Assembly (NCBI RefSeq): GCF_037996645.1 | Contig: NZ_JBBMXV010000001.1 | Span: 605,917-669,916, forward strand | Source of the DNA: Halalkalicoccus tibetensis | GTDB taxonomy: Archaea > Halobacteriota > Halobacteria > Halobacteriales > Halalkalicoccaceae | Length of the DNA: 64,000 nucleotides | Direction: 5' to 3' | Shown here: piece after piece, positions 44,290-53,432 of the stretch | Layout of the letters: each line of letters opens with the position of its first letter | How positions within the stretch are numbered: the stretch's first letter is position 1 | The notes under the pieces: model-generated | What the model was told of the DNA's origin: nothing | The model's input: only the letters and a program-made list of their open reading frames with translations | Databases searched by the model: none | Program-made: the position numbers and the translations under genes

Positions 44290-45803
44290 GCGTCGAGACC
44301 CTGCTGGGCGCGATCGACGTCCTCCTGACCGCGGAGACGCTGTTCTGGATCGTCACCGGGATCCTCGTGGGGATCCTCGTCGGCGCGCTTCCGGGGCTCG
44401 GACCGCCGCTTGGGATGGCGATCATCCTCCCGCTGACGCTCCCGATGACCCCCGAGAACGCGATCATCCTGCTGATCGGCGTCTATAGCGGGTCGATGTA
44501 CGGCGGATCAATCGCCGCCGTCCTCATCAACACGCCGGGGGTATCGTCCTCCGCGGCGACGATGTTCGACGGCTACCCGATGTCCAAACAGGGGAAGGCA
44601 GCGACGGCGTTGTCGATCTCCGCGACCGCCTCCGCGGTCGCCGGCTTCTTCACCATCACGGCGCTGATCCTCTTCTCGCCGGTCCTCATCGAGATGGTGC
44701 TCCGGGTGGGGACGCCCGAACGGTTCCTCGTCGCAATCCTCGGGCTCGCGATGATCACCGTCGTCACCCGCGGCTCGATCGCGAAGGGGCTGCTCGCGGG
44801 CGCGGCCGGGCTTCTCGTCACGACAGTCGGCGCGGCCCCGATGACGCTCGACCGGCGCTACGCCGAGAGCCTGCTTCTGTACGACGGTATCGACTTCGTG
44901 GCCGTGCTGATCGGGCTCTTCGCGATCGCGGAGATGATGAAGCTCGCCGGCCAGGAGGGCGGCATCGCGGAGGGCGCAGTCGAGATCGGCGGCAACGTCA
45001 GGGAAGGGGCAATCGAGACGCTCAGACACCCGGTCATGCTGATCAAGTCCGGCCTGATCGGAATGGGCGTCGGCGCGATCCCCGGTGCGGGCGCGACGGT
45101 GTCTAACTTCGTCGCCTACTCCGAGGCCGTACGGTCCTCGGACGACCCCGACTCCTTTGGCTCGGGCAACCCGTTGGGGGTGATGGCCAGCGAGGCCTCG
45201 AACAACGGAACGGTGGCAGGATCGCTCGTGCCCGCGATCTCCTTCGGGATCCCCGGCAGTTCCTCGACGGCGGTGTTGATCGGCGGGCTGCTCATGCACG
45301 GACTACGGCCCGGCCCGAGCATGTTCGAGGCCGACGGCGAGCTCATGCTCACCTACACGATGCTGCTCGCGTTGCTCGTGGGCAACGTGATCATCCTCGC
45401 GTTCGGGCTCACGATGGTCACCCGGCTGGGCTACCTCACGAAGATCGACACGAACTACATCATCCCGATGGTCGTCGTGCTCTCCTTTCTGGGGACCTAC
45501 GCCCTGCGGGTCAACCCCATCGACATCGTGACGATCATCGTCTTCGGCGTGATCGGCTTCTACATGGTGCGGTACAACTACTCGGTGATCGCGTTCGTCC
45601 TCGGGGTCGTTCTGGGGGACATCGCCGAGGAGAACCTCTATCGCTCCCTGCAGCTCTCGGACGGCGACTGGGCGATCTTCGTCAACCCCTTCGAGTACGG
45701 CCGGTGGCTCTCGCCGATCCTCGTGGCCGTGATCTGTGCGATCCTCTTCGGACCGTTCCTGAAGGGCTGGGTCGACGACCGGCGAAGCTCGACCGGCGAG
45801 TGA
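44286..45803 (+). CDS. TctA large permease subunit
   Basis: A 505-residue permease with about twelve membrane segments. GILVGILVGALPGLGPPLGMAIILPLT, YSGSMYGGSIAAVLINTPGVSSSAATMFDGYP and VPAISFGIPGSSSTAVLIGGLLMHGLRPGP are the DUF112/TctA repeats. It completes a CBA transporter for a tricarboxylate or other organic acid; the substrate is unknown. Confidence 0.95.
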   Translation: MSVETLLGAIDVLLTAETLFWIVTGILVGILVGALPGLGPPLGMAIILPLTLPMTPENAIILLIGVYSGSMYGGSIAAVLINTPGVSSSAATMFDGYPMSKQGKAATALSISATASAVAGFFTITALILFSPVLIEMVLRVGTPERFLVAILGLAMITVVTRGSIAKGLLAGAAGLLVTTVGAAPMTLDRRYAESLLLYDGIDFVAVLIGLFAIAEMMKLAGQEGGIAEGAVEIGGNVREGAIETLRHPVMLIKSGLIGMGVGAIPGAGATVSNFVAYSEAVRSSDDPDSFGSGNPLGVMASEASNNGTVAGSLVPAISFGIPGSSSTAVLIGGLLMHGLRPGPSMFEADGELMLTYTMLLALLVGNVIILAFGLTMVTRLGYLTKIDTNYIIPMVVVLSFLGTYALRVNPIDIVTIIVFGVIGFYMVRYNYSVIAFVLGVVLGDIAEENLYRSLQLSDGDWAIFVNPFEYGRWLSPILVAVICAILFGPFLKGWVDDRRSSTGE

Positions 45804-45818
45804 TCCCGTTCCTGGTAC

Positions 45819-46450
45819 TCAGACCGGCGCCCGCTCGCTCAACAGCAACTGGAGCCCGAAGCCGACGAGCACCGACCCCGAGACCCACCTGACCGCGTCC
45901 GCGACCGCCGGCCGGCGTTCGATCAGGCGTCGGCCCCGCCCGCGAGGACCGCGACGAGCGCGAGGTAGCCGATCGTCAGCAGGGAGTAGAGCGCGCCGAG
46001 CAGCCCCATCTGGAGCGAGGCGGCCGTCCCCGTCTCGACGAACTGGGGGAGGAACGCGAGGAAGAACAGCGCGACCTGCGGGTTGAGCACGTTGACGGTG
46101 AGCCCGCCGGTGAACGTCCCCGCGGCCGTGTACTCGGTCGTCGTCGATCCGAGCTCGAACGCCTCGCGCCGCCTGAGTGTCCGGACGCCGAGGTAGATCA
46201 GATACAGCGCGCCCGCGTACTTCAGCAGGGCGAACGCCAGCGCGGAGGTCCGAAGCAGGACCGAGAGGCCGAGGACGGCCGCGGCCGTGTGGACGAGGAT
46301 GCCGGTGCTCGTCCCCAGGGCGGCGGCCAGACCCGTGGCGTGGCCGGCGGCGACGCTCCGCGTGAGGACGTAGATCGAGTCGGGCCCCGGCGAGACGACG
46401 AGCGCGAGCGAGGCGGCGAGGAAGACGGCGAGAACGGAGGAGTCGAGCAT
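45819..46450 (-). pseudogene. LysE/RhtB amino-acid exporter with a frameshift
   Basis: The open frame from MLDSSVLAVF (46450) shows the LysE pattern, LVVSPGPDSIYVLTRSVAAG and GGLTVNVLNPQVALFFLAFLPQFV, but stops at GGADA (45923), about 35 residues too early. Shifting to the next frame at the run CCCC (45934-45937) gives RRLIERRPAVADAVRWVSG and SVLVGFGLQLLL up to a stop at 45819, the expected C-terminus. Loss of one G in a run of five would explain it. It may be a real lesion or a sequencing error. Confidence 0.75.
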
Positions 46451-46539
46451 GGCGTGTGCGCGTCCTGATCTCTGCGACGCCATCGGCATAAACGGTGGCG
46501 TCAGCGACCGGCTGTGGACGGCGAAACTGACGATGGCCT

Positions 46540-46808
46540 CGCTCAGCGGGCGCCGATCCGGCGCCCGCTGAGCGAACGGGGAAAGGCTGGTTTCCCTAAG
46601 CGAGCGGTTGCGATCGCAACCGCTCGCAAACGGTCCTGGTGGTCTCGAAAATCGCTGCGCGATTTTCTGGACCCAGAAAGGCCGCAAAGCGGCCTTTCTT
46701 AGGAAATGAAAAGGGCGAGCAGGGCGAGATTGCTTCGCAATCTCGCTTGCGAACGGGACGCGAAGCGTCCCGTGAGGAACGCACGCCAGTGCGTTCCGAG
46801 GGCTTTCG
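46540..46808 (-). repeat. Hairpin array B
   Basis: Directly after the aEF-1beta stop codon, in that gene's direction, seven stems follow one another. In plus coordinates (arm; loop): 46776-46797 (9 bp; GCCA), 46753-46773 (9; GAA), 46724-46746 (10; TTC), 46676-46698 (10; AAA), 46647-46667 (9; TGC, enclosed by GGTC/GACC), 46600-46627 (28-bp perfect palindrome) and 46540-46574 (16; ATC). Linkers match array A: GAAAGCCCTC, CGCCCTTTTCAT, CCACCAGGACCGTTTGCGAG (identical), and CCAGCC(C/T)TTCCCCGTTCG. Confidence 0.85.
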
Positions 46809-47075
46809 TTAGATGCGACCGACGTTCTGGACTTCGACGCTCTCGACGCCCTCGACCTCCGAGAAGCGCTCCTCGACGGCCTCCGTCCCGCCTGCATCGT
46901 CGGGGACGATCACGGTCGGGAGCAGCGCCACGAGGCCGAAGGCGACGTCGTCGCGCTCGAACCCGTTGATCTTCGCGCCCTCGGGCAGCGAGCCTTCCAG
47001 TCGGTCCTGGAGCTCGTCGAGGTCGATCTCCGGGTCCTGGGGCATGACCTTGAGCTTGGCGGCGACCTTTCCCAT
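46809..47075 (-). CDS. ef1b: Translation elongation factor aEF-1beta
   Basis: An 88-residue nucleotide-exchange factor for aEF-1alpha. [49 protein letters not shown] and [15 protein letters not shown] cover the whole domain. It follows the zinc-ribbon gene by two bases. Its stop codon borders hairpin array B, which therefore forms its 3' untranslated region. Confidence 0.95.
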   Translation of the reverse strand: MGKVAAKLKVMPQDPEIDLDELQDRLEGSLPEGAKINGFERDDVAFGLVALLPTVIVPDDAGGTEAVEERFSEVEGVESVEVQNVGRI

Positions 47076-47077
47076 CG

Positions 47078-47257
47078 TTATGGTCCGGTGAAGCCGCAGT
47101 CGGGACACTCGTAGAGGTTGCTCTGCTTGCGACATTTCGCACAGCGGTAGATCTGGGTTCCACACTCGGGACACGCGAACCGGGCGGCATTGGTTCCCGA
47201 GATGTTGATCCCGCACGAGACGCATTTCCGCGCTCGCTTCTGTTGGGACTGACTCAT
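47078..47257 (-). CDS. HVO_2753-type zinc-finger protein
   Basis: A 59-residue protein with four CXXC pairs: CVSC, CPEC, CAKC and CPDC, enough for two zinc ions. It resembles the haloarchaeal micro-protein HVO_2753, which adjoins aEF-1beta in other haloarchaea and is a probable translation-linked factor. I start at MSQSQQ; three more codons exist upstream. Confidence 0.85.
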   Translation of the reverse strand: MSQSQQKRARKCVSCGINISGTNAARFACPECGTQIYRCAKCRKQSNLYECPDCGFTGP

Positions 47258-47334
47258 GGACCCCACTTTCGTCGCGTCGCTTTTAACCGTTGTCGTTCGG
47301 CGTCGACGCCGACCGAAACCGGACGCCGGCCCGG

Positions 47335-47493
47335 CTACAGGGGGAGCAGGAGGGCGTACAGCAGCGCCATCACGGTCAGTGCGAGCACGACGTGTGCGAG
47401 GACCAGCAGCGGACCGGTGATCCCGAGGACGATACGTTCGATCCGGTCGATCTCGCGCCCGAACAGCCGCCGTTCCGCTTGTGCGATAGCCAT
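47335..47493 (-). CDS. Small single-helix membrane protein
   Basis: A 52-residue protein, [20 protein letters not shown], then a hydrophobic segment of about 30 residues ([21 protein letters not shown]). The longer open reading upstream lacks membrane or family signs. It lies 120 bases beyond the orphan TctA-like gene. Unknown function. Confidence 0.5.
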   Translation of the reverse strand: MAIAQAERRLFGREIDRIERIVLGITGPLLVLAHVVLALTVMALLYALLLPL

Positions 47494-47614
47494 CGTGGTC
47501 ACCTTCCAGTTAGGCATAGGCCATGCTACCGGAACAACCCCTCCGGCGATTCTCAGGCGCTGGGAACACGGAGCTGATCGTAGGAGATCCGGCCAGCCAC
47601 GGAGGACGGGTAGA

Positions 47615-48853
47615 TCAGTAGTACCACAGTCCAATAGGAACGATCAACACCCCCATCAGATGGACACGGTTCGCGCCGAACCGGGTCGGAACGAACCCGA
47701 TGAGCGCGCTCACGAGGAAGACGACGACGCCGACCGCGCCCGCGAAGAGGTACGACAGCCCGACGAGCAGACAGAGGATGACCACACAGAGCTTCGCGTA
47801 GTCGACGGTGCCGATGGCCCGCAGATACCAGTCGCCGACGACCAGCACGAGGACGAACCCGATCGCGGCCGCGATGGCGACGGCCGAGAGGAGCACCGGG
47901 AGGTTCAGTGGGACCTCCGCGCGTTCGACCGCCACCAGCACGCCCGTTCGGGGCGCCCCGAGCGCCACCAGCGCGAACAGCGCGAAGATCGTGTTGGCGG
48001 TGTTGACCCCGCTGGTCGCGATCACGAACCCGCGATCCCCGCTCGATCCCGGCAGCGCCAGCAGCGCGATGACGGCCGCGATCGCACTTGAGACGCCCGG
48101 CAGGTAGCCCACGACCGCCCCCGCGACCGCGCCGGCCGCCGCCGGCAACAGCACTGCCCGGCGGGGGATCGTGATGGTGTCGTCGGTCTGCTCGGGGATG
48201 CCGTCCCCGCCCATCGCGTCGACCAGGATCGGCGCGCCGAACAGACCGGCGAACAGCGGCGCGAGGATGTCGCCGTGAAGCGGGGCCGCGGGGTCGAGAT
48301 CGAGCGCCGCGACACCCAGCAGGCCGCTGATCGAAAAGGCTAGCAGTCCGCCGACGAGCCCCGACAGCGAGTTCTCGGTCAGCAGCATGATCGCCACGAC
48401 GGTGCCCAACACCAACGCCATGTGCTCGACGAGCGTCGGCCAGGCCTCGACCATCACCAGCGTGATCGGGATCGCGAGCGGGACGGCAAAGACGACGGCC
48501 AGCGCGCTGCCCATCGCCGAGAGCCGCAGTGCCTCGTAGCCCCTCCCTTCGAGCACCAGTCGGTGGCCGGGAAGCGCCATCACCGCCATGTCCGCGTCGG
48601 GAACCCCCAGTGCGAGCGCCGGCACCACGTCCAGGAAGGTGTGGACGACGCCGGCCGAAAGCATCGCGGCGCCGACCAACAGCGGCGGGCCGGGTACCAG
48701 TGGTGCCATCCCCGCGAGGATCAGCGCGAAGTTGTTCGCGTGCAGCCCCGGCGTCAGCCCGCTCAGCGTGCCCAGCAGGGCGCCGCCCAGCACGAAGGCC
48801 AGCGCCTGCAGCGCGAAGGAGGGGTCGCTCGAAAGGGTGACGCCGAGGTCCAT
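47615..48853 (-). CDS. Orphan TctA-like permease (DUF112 relative)
   Basis: A 412-residue protein with about eleven hydrophobic segments. FVLGGALLGTLSGLTPGLHANNFALI, VVGYLPGVSSAIAAVIALLALPGS and IATSGVNTANTIFALFALVALG are spaced like the two glycine-rich motifs of TctA, but there is no TctB or TctC partner here. Haloarchaea often carry such a single-gene form. Substrate unknown. Confidence 0.8.
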   Translation of the reverse strand: MDLGVTLSSDPSFALQALAFVLGGALLGTLSGLTPGLHANNFALILAGMAPLVPGPPLLVGAAMLSAGVVHTFLDVVPALALGVPDADMAVMALPGHRLVLEGRGYEALRLSAMGSALAVVFAVPLAIPITLVMVEAWPTLVEHMALVLGTVVAIMLLTENSLSGLVGGLLAFSISGLLGVAALDLDPAAPLHGDILAPLFAGLFGAPILVDAMGGDGIPEQTDDTITIPRRAVLLPAAAGAVAGAVVGYLPGVSSAIAAVIALLALPGSSGDRGFVIATSGVNTANTIFALFALVALGAPRTGVLVAVERAEVPLNLPVLLSAVAIAAAIGFVLVLVVGDWYLRAIGTVDYAKLCVVILCLLVGLSYLFAGAVGVVVFLVSALIGFVPTRFGANRVHLMGVLIVPIGLWYY

Positions 48854-48947
48854 CGCACCTGGTGGGACCCTGCCGGTATTTGAACCTCAGGACGGCACCG
48901 CCGCTGGCGGATGGAAAAACAAAGGGGAAAACTGGGTGTCGAGGCGT

Positions 48948-49292
48948 CTAACCGAACAGCTGGCCGAGGCCTTCGCCGCCGTCGCCCTCGTCCTCGTCGT
49001 CGTCCTCCTCTTCGGCTTCGGCCTCCTCGGCCTCGTCCTCGCCGCCCTCGTCGGCCTCCTCGTCCGCATCGCCCGCGGCGGCCGCGCCGCCCGAGGCCCC
49101 GCCCGCTGCGGGGACTGCGGCGGCCTGCTCGACGGCCTCCTCGATGTCGACGTCCTCGAGTGCGGCGACGAGCGCCTTCACTCGCGACTCCTCGACGTCG
49201 GTGCCCGCGGCCTCGAGGACCTCGGTCAGGTTGTCTTCGTTGATCTCTGCGCCGGTTTCGTTCAGGATGAGTGCTGCGTAAACGTATTCCAT
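48948..49292 (-). CDS. rpl12: 50S ribosomal protein P1/L12
   Basis: A 114-residue stalk protein. [30 protein letters not shown] is the dimerising helical domain, followed by an Ala/Gly hinge and an acidic tail ending [11 protein letters not shown], the hydrophobic anchor that binds translation factors. It is last in the L1-L10-L12 operon. The upstream frame is intergenic shadow. Confidence 0.96.
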   Translation of the reverse strand: MEYVYAALILNETGAEINEDNLTEVLEAAGTDVEESRVKALVAALEDVDIEEAVEQAAAVPAAGGASGGAAAAGDADEEADEGGEDEAEEAEAEEEDDDEDEGDGGEGLGQLFG

Positions 49293-49308
49293 TGTAACTA
49301 CCTCGTTG

Positions 49309-50358
49309 TTATCCGAACATCGCTCCGAGCCCTTCGCCGCCCGAGTCGTCGTCATCGTCGTCGTCCTCGGGTTCGTCTTCGGCGTCGGCCTCGTCTTCGT
49401 CGGGCTGTTCGTCCTCCTCGGCATCCGTCTCGGCCTCATCAGCCGCGGGCTCGGGCGTCTCGACGCCCCGAAGCTCCTCGGGAAGGGCCTCCTCGTCGTC
49501 GATCTGTGCGGCAAGGGCGCGCAGCTGCGCGTCGGCCTTGCTCACGAGGTCGTCGGCGAGGTCGGGGCTCTCGATCGCGGCGGACAGGCCGAGGCTTTTC
49601 GCCTCGCCCGTCGCCTTCGAGAGCAGCGCGGGTGCGGTCCGAGCCGTCGGGTAGACGGCGTTGATCGAGAGGTTCCGCGCGCCGGCGGCGGCGGCCTCGA
49701 TGTCCGCACGGTACTCGTCGACGTCGATCGCGAGGTCCTCGGGATCGAAGAGGATCCCCTCGCTGTGGACCGCGCGCAGGTCGAGGCCGACCTCCTTGGG
49801 CTCGATGCCGAGCTCCGAGAGGACGTTCGCGAGGTCCTGGGAGACCTCCTCGCCCTCCGAGAGGACCTGCGAGTCCTCGGTGACGTGGATCGAGCCGTCC
49901 TGGATCCGCGCGGCGGCACCGACCTGCTGGAGGTCGCCGACGAACGGGCCGGGGTCGACCCCCGTATCGCCCTCCGGAATCACGATGTCGTTGGGGGCGA
50001 CCTCGCCGGCGCCGATCGGCGCGGGCGTCTTCGACTCCTCGAGCTGTTTGTACAGCCCGAAGGGGTTGTCGTTGGTCCCGATGACCCCGACCTGGCCGGC
50101 GACGTGCTCGGTGAGCTCCTCGCGACCTTCGCCGACGTCCTCGAGCGCGCGGGTGAGCAGCGTGTTGCGGCTGACCCGCAGCTCCGCGCTGCCGTACAGG
50201 CCGCGGCGCATGTCCTGGAGCTGGCGGCTCGGGATGCCGGCGATGTTGACGACGCCGACGCTCGTGTACGACTCGAGCATCTCGACGAGCTCGTCGACCT
50301 CCTCCCGTTTCCACTCGGGGAGGTTCTGGGTCTTGCGTTCGGACTCTGCGGTGCTCAT
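49309..50358 (-). CDS. rpl10: 50S ribosomal protein uL10 (P0)
   Basis: A 349-residue protein. [38 protein letters not shown] and STNTLL-type [15 protein letters not shown] identify uL10, and the C-terminal acidic part ends [11 protein letters not shown] like P1. The helical spine between carries the P1 dimers. It begins one base before uL1 ends. Confidence 0.96.
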   Translation of the reverse strand: MSTAESERKTQNLPEWKREEVDELVEMLESYTSVGVVNIAGIPSRQLQDMRRGLYGSAELRVSRNTLLTRALEDVGEGREELTEHVAGQVGVIGTNDNPFGLYKQLEESKTPAPIGAGEVAPNDIVIPEGDTGVDPGPFVGDLQQVGAAARIQDGSIHVTEDSQVLSEGEEVSQDLANVLSELGIEPKEVGLDLRAVHSEGILFDPEDLAIDVDEYRADIEAAAAGARNLSINAVYPTARTAPALLSKATGEAKSLGLSAAIESPDLADDLVSKADAQLRALAAQIDDEEALPEELRGVETPEPAADEAETDAEEDEQPDEDEADAEDEPEDDDDDDDSGGEGLGAMFG

Positions 50359-50997
50359 CTAGGCCACCTCCACGGCGGGCCCCATCGTGGTCTTGACGTA
50401 GACCGAGTCGATGTTCAGGGGGCCCTTCTCCAGGTCGCCGTACAGCCGGCGCATGATCGTGTCGATGTTGTCGCCGATCTCCTCGGCGGACATCTCCTCG
50501 GTACCGACGAGCGCGTGGAACGTTCGTCGGTCGCGGCTGCGGACCTGGACGGTGTTCTTCATCCGGTTGACGGTCTCGACGACGTCCTCGTCGGGCTGGA
50601 GCGGCGTCGGCATCTTCCCGCGGGGGCCGAGCACCTGCCCCAGCGATGCGCCAATGGTGGGCATCATCGAGGCTTCGGCGATGAAGAAGTCTGTTTCGTC
50701 GGCGAGGTCTTTCGCGGCGTCCTGGTCGTCGCCCAGATCGTCGAGGTCATCACTGGAGAAGACCTCGTCGGCGACTTCCTCTGCCCGGACGCCGGTTTCG
50801 CCCTCGGCGAATACGACGATGCGCGTGTCCTGTCCCGTTCCGCTGGGAAGGACGACGCTCTCGTCGACACGGTTCGACGGATCGTTGAGATCGAGATCGC
50901 GCAGGTTGATCGCGAGGTCGACCGTCTCGCGGAAGTTCCGCGGCGGTGCGTCCTCGAGTGCGCGAGCGACTGCTTGTTCTATGTCCTGATCTGCCAT
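50359..50997 (-). CDS. rpl1: 50S ribosomal protein uL1
   Basis: A 212-residue L1-stalk protein. [32 protein letters not shown] at the start and [24 protein letters not shown] in domain II are conserved. L1 represses its own mRNA in several archaea by binding the leader; a leader of roughly 95 bases is present here, but I could not identify the site. Confidence 0.96.
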   Translation of the reverse strand: MADQDIEQAVARALEDAPPRNFRETVDLAINLRDLDLNDPSNRVDESVVLPSGTGQDTRIVVFAEGETGVRAEEVADEVFSSDDLDDLGDDQDAAKDLADETDFFIAEASMMPTIGASLGQVLGPRGKMPTPLQPDEDVVETVNRMKNTVQVRSRDRRTFHALVGTEEMSAEEIGDNIDTIMRRLYGDLEKGPLNIDSVYVKTTMGPAVEVA

Positions 50998-51116
50998 CGT
51001 TCACCTCCGTAGTACGACGCGTGTCTGCTACGGTGTGAAACAGGTGTACTGTCGGTCGTAACTACAACGATCGCCAGTATCGAGGCCTGTCTCTACCGGA
51101 GGAAGTGGAATGAGCG

Positions 51117-51125
51117 ACTTAAACC
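51117..51125 (-). promoter_or_regulatory. TATA box of the L1-L10-L12 operon
   Basis: GGTTTAAGT on the minus strand would set a transcription start near 51093, leaving a leader of about 95 bases before uL1. Confidence 0.4.
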
Positions 51126-51186
51126 CGTCGAACCCGCAGCGATGGCCGGCACAACGCGGATCCGCTCCGGCCCGTTAGCCGTCCCC

Positions 51187-51894
51187 ATGTCGGAACTCGC
51201 GCTTCTCGCGGCGTGTGCCCTGGCGGGCGTCCACCTGCTCGCCGGTCGCCTCCGCGGGCTCGACCGCGTCCCCCGGCGCCGTTGGCTCTCGGCCAGCGGC
51301 GGGGTCTCGGTCGCGTACGTGTTCGTCCATATGCTGCCGGAGCTGAACGAGCACCAGCGCGCCATCGAGGACGTGGGGCTGTTCGCGGGGTTCCTCGACC
51401 GGCACGTCTACCTCGTTGCGCTCGTCGGGTTCGGGACGTTCTACGGGCTCGAACGCCTCGCCCAACGCTCGCGGACGGACGACGGGGCCGACGAGTCGGT
51501 CTTCCGGGTTCACGTCGCGTCGTTCGGGCTCTACAACTGCCTGGTCGGCTATCTGCTCGTTCACCGCATCGGTGCCGGGGCCGAGTCCCTCGCGGCGTTC
51601 ACCGTGGCGATGGCGCTTCACTTCCTCGGCAACGACTACGGGCTCCGAGTCCACCACGCGGAGCGCTACCACCGAACCGGCCGCTGGCTGCTCGCGGGCG
51701 GCGTCCTCGCTGGTTGGTTGCTCGGAACCCTGGTCACGTTCGCCGAGATCACGCTCGCGGTCCCGGTCGCGTTCCTCGGCGGCGGGATCGTTCTCAACGC
51801 GATCAAAGAGGAGCTGCCCGCGGAGCGCGAGAGCCGGTTCTGGGCGTTCGCCCTCGGCGCCGGCGGCTACGCGGCGTTGTTGCTCGCGATCTGA
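51187..51894 (+). CDS. Multipass membrane protein, unknown
   Basis: A 235-residue protein with about seven hydrophobic segments. VSVAYVFVHMLPEL, AMALHFLGNDYGLRVHHAERYH and VAFLGGGIVLNAIKEELP stand out. The His/Glu/Asp residues within membrane segments recall ZIP-type metal transporters in a loose way only. I start at MSELALL (51187). It is convergent with the amphi-Trp gene. Confidence 0.65.
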   Translation: MSELALLAACALAGVHLLAGRLRGLDRVPRRRWLSASGGVSVAYVFVHMLPELNEHQRAIEDVGLFAGFLDRHVYLVALVGFGTFYGLERLAQRSRTDDGADESVFRVHVASFGLYNCLVGYLLVHRIGAGAESLAAFTVAMALHFLGNDYGLRVHHAERYHRTGRWLLAGGVLAGWLLGTLVTFAEITLAVPVAFLGGGIVLNAIKEELPAERESRFWAFALGAGGYAALLLAI

Positions 51895-52149
51895 TCACTC
51901 CTCGGCGTCGATCTCGAGCTCGTCCTCGCCCCGTGGCCACTCCATCTCGATCTCGAACTCGCGGTCCTCCTCGGCGTCCTCGAGCTCGACCTCGAACTCG
52001 ACGGTCTCGGCGGGGTCGACGTCGACCGAGACGTCGCCGATAACGACGGTGAAGGCCTCCTCGGAACGGAGCCCCTCGGCGATCTCTTCGAAATAGGTCG
52101 CTGCTTCCTCCCGACTCAGCTCCGCTTCGTGTTCGATCTCTCCGGCCAT
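51895..52149 (-). CDS. Amphi-Trp domain protein
   Basis: An 84-residue acidic protein. ELSREEAATYFEEIAEGLRSE is a helix, and the following strands end in FEIEMEWPRGEDELEIDAEE with the terminal Trp-containing amphipathic strand for which the domain is named. The function of this haloarchaeal family is not known to me. It lies 43 bases beyond the uL11 gene. Confidence 0.75.
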   Translation of the reverse strand: MAGEIEHEAELSREEAATYFEEIAEGLRSEEAFTVVIGDVSVDVDPAETVEFEVELEDAEEDREFEIEMEWPRGEDELEIDAEE

Positions 52150-52192
52150 AACGGGTACCGTTTCGCCGGGAGATCGGGTAAAAGTACCGCCC

Positions 52193-52681
52193 TCAGGCCG
52201 CGACTTCCTCTGCGAACCGGTCGTCGTACTCGCCCGAGTCGAGGCGCTCCTTGAACTCGCGGGGGTTCTCGCCCTCGATGGTGACGCCAAGCGAGGTGCA
52301 GGTGCCGACGACCTCCTTGGCCGCGCCCTTCAGGTCGTAGGCCAGCAGGTCGGGCAGCTTCTGTTCGGCGATCTGTTTGACCTGATCGACCGAGAGGTCC
52401 GCGACGAAGTCCGTCTGGGGCTCGCCGCTGCCGGTCTCGAAGCCGGCCTCGTCCTTGATGAGCGCCGCCGTCGGCGGGACGCCGACGTCGATCTCGAAGC
52501 TCCCGTCGTCCTCGTAGGTGATCGTCACGGGGACCTCGGTGCCGTCGAACGCTTCGGTCTGATCGTTGATCTCCTGGACGACGGCCTGTACGTCTACGGG
52601 GGTGGGTCCGAGCTCGGGACCGAGCGGCGGGCCAGGGGTGGCCTCGCCGCCCGGGACGAGCGCTTCGATCGTTCCAGCCAT
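52193..52681 (-). CDS. rpl11: 50S ribosomal protein uL11
   Basis: A 162-residue stalk-base protein. PGGEATPGPPLGPELGPTPVDVQAVVQEIN is the N-terminal signature and PPTAALIKDEAGF and CTSLGVTIEGENPREF lie in the C-terminal rRNA-binding domain. The start at MAGTIEALVPGG is the family start. It is separated here from the L1 operon by two genes. Confidence 0.96.
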   Translation of the reverse strand: MAGTIEALVPGGEATPGPPLGPELGPTPVDVQAVVQEINDQTEAFDGTEVPVTITYEDDGSFEIDVGVPPTAALIKDEAGFETGSGEPQTDFVADLSVDQVKQIAEQKLPDLLAYDLKGAAKEVVGTCTSLGVTIEGENPREFKERLDSGEYDDRFAEEVAA

Positions 52682-52882
52682 ACCCGGAAGAACCGCTGGG
52701 CCAGTGTTAAGCCTTGCTAAGTGGCCTAGCCCGCGACGGCCGTCGGGACGCACGCGGGCCCGATATACGAGTACTGCGGCGTGGCCAGCGACGGATCACG
52801 TCGATCGGCCGACCATCGACTGGGAAGCGTGGCGGACGCTACGCGGCGGCGGGTCGCGAAAAATCGAGTGTATCTGGGCGGC

Positions 52883-53401
52883 TTACTCGCCGTCTTCGTC
52901 GTCGTCGAGACCGTCGTCCTCGTCGTCTTCGAGGTCGTCGTCCTCGTCGTCTTCGAGGTCGTCGTCCTCGTCGCCGGCGTCCGCGAAGCTGACGGTGACC
53001 TCCTCGTCGGCGCCGTCGACCTCGACGTCCTCCTCGGCGTCCTCGTCGTAGTCGTCGTGTTCGGCCACGACGGTGTACTCGCCGTCCTCGACCTCGGCTT
53101 CGGCCTCGCCGTCAGCGTCGGTATCGGCTTCGTCCTCCTCGCCGAAAGCACCGCCGAGAATACCCTCGTCGTCCTCGACGGAAACGGTCGCTCCCTCGAG
53201 GGGTTCGCCGGCGTCGTCCTCGACGGTGACCGTCAGGGAGTATGTCTCCCCGTCCTCACCGTTCTCGTCGTCCTCACCGTTGTCCTCGTCACCGTTGTCC
53301 TCGGGGTCCTCTTCTTCCTCTTCCTCGTCGTCGGTACAACCCGCCAGCAGCGGGGTCGTCGTTGCCAGTCCGGTCAGGGCGATGAATTTGCGTCGTCGCA
53401 T
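52883..53401 (-). CDS. Acidic lipoprotein with a carboxypeptidase-regulatory-like domain
   Basis: A 172-residue secreted protein. The Tat-type start MRRRKFIALTGLATTTPLLAG and lipobox LAGC place the mature Cys at residue 22. After an Asp/Glu linker comes a beta-sandwich, YSLTVTVEDDAGEPLEGATVSVEDDEG to EVTVSFADAG, like PEGA/CarboxypepD_reg folds. The C-terminus repeats DDDLEDDE at eight-residue spacing, encoded by a 24-base repeat at 52910-52980. The role is unknown. Confidence 0.8.
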   Translation of the reverse strand: MRRRKFIALTGLATTTPLLAGCTDDEEEEEEDPEDNGDEDNGEDDENGEDGETYSLTVTVEDDAGEPLEGATVSVEDDEGILGGAFGEEDEADTDADGEAEAEVEDGEYTVVAEHDDYDEDAEEDVEVDGADEEVTVSFADAGDEDDDLEDDEDDDLEDDEDDGLDDDEDGE

Positions 53402-53423
53402 CAGTTCGTCCTATGAGGAAGCC

Positions 53424-53432
53424 CTTTATTAC
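53424..53432 (-). promoter_or_regulatory. TATA box of the lipoprotein gene
   Basis: GTAATAAAG on the minus strand lies 23-31 bases before the ATG at 53401. Confidence 0.4.

Noticed and set aside
52781-53416. 211-codon plus-strand frame rich in Val and Leu
   Set aside because: It is the complement of the Asp/Glu repeats of the lipoprotein; the valine runs come from GTC repeats. The minus frame has a signal peptide and lipobox.
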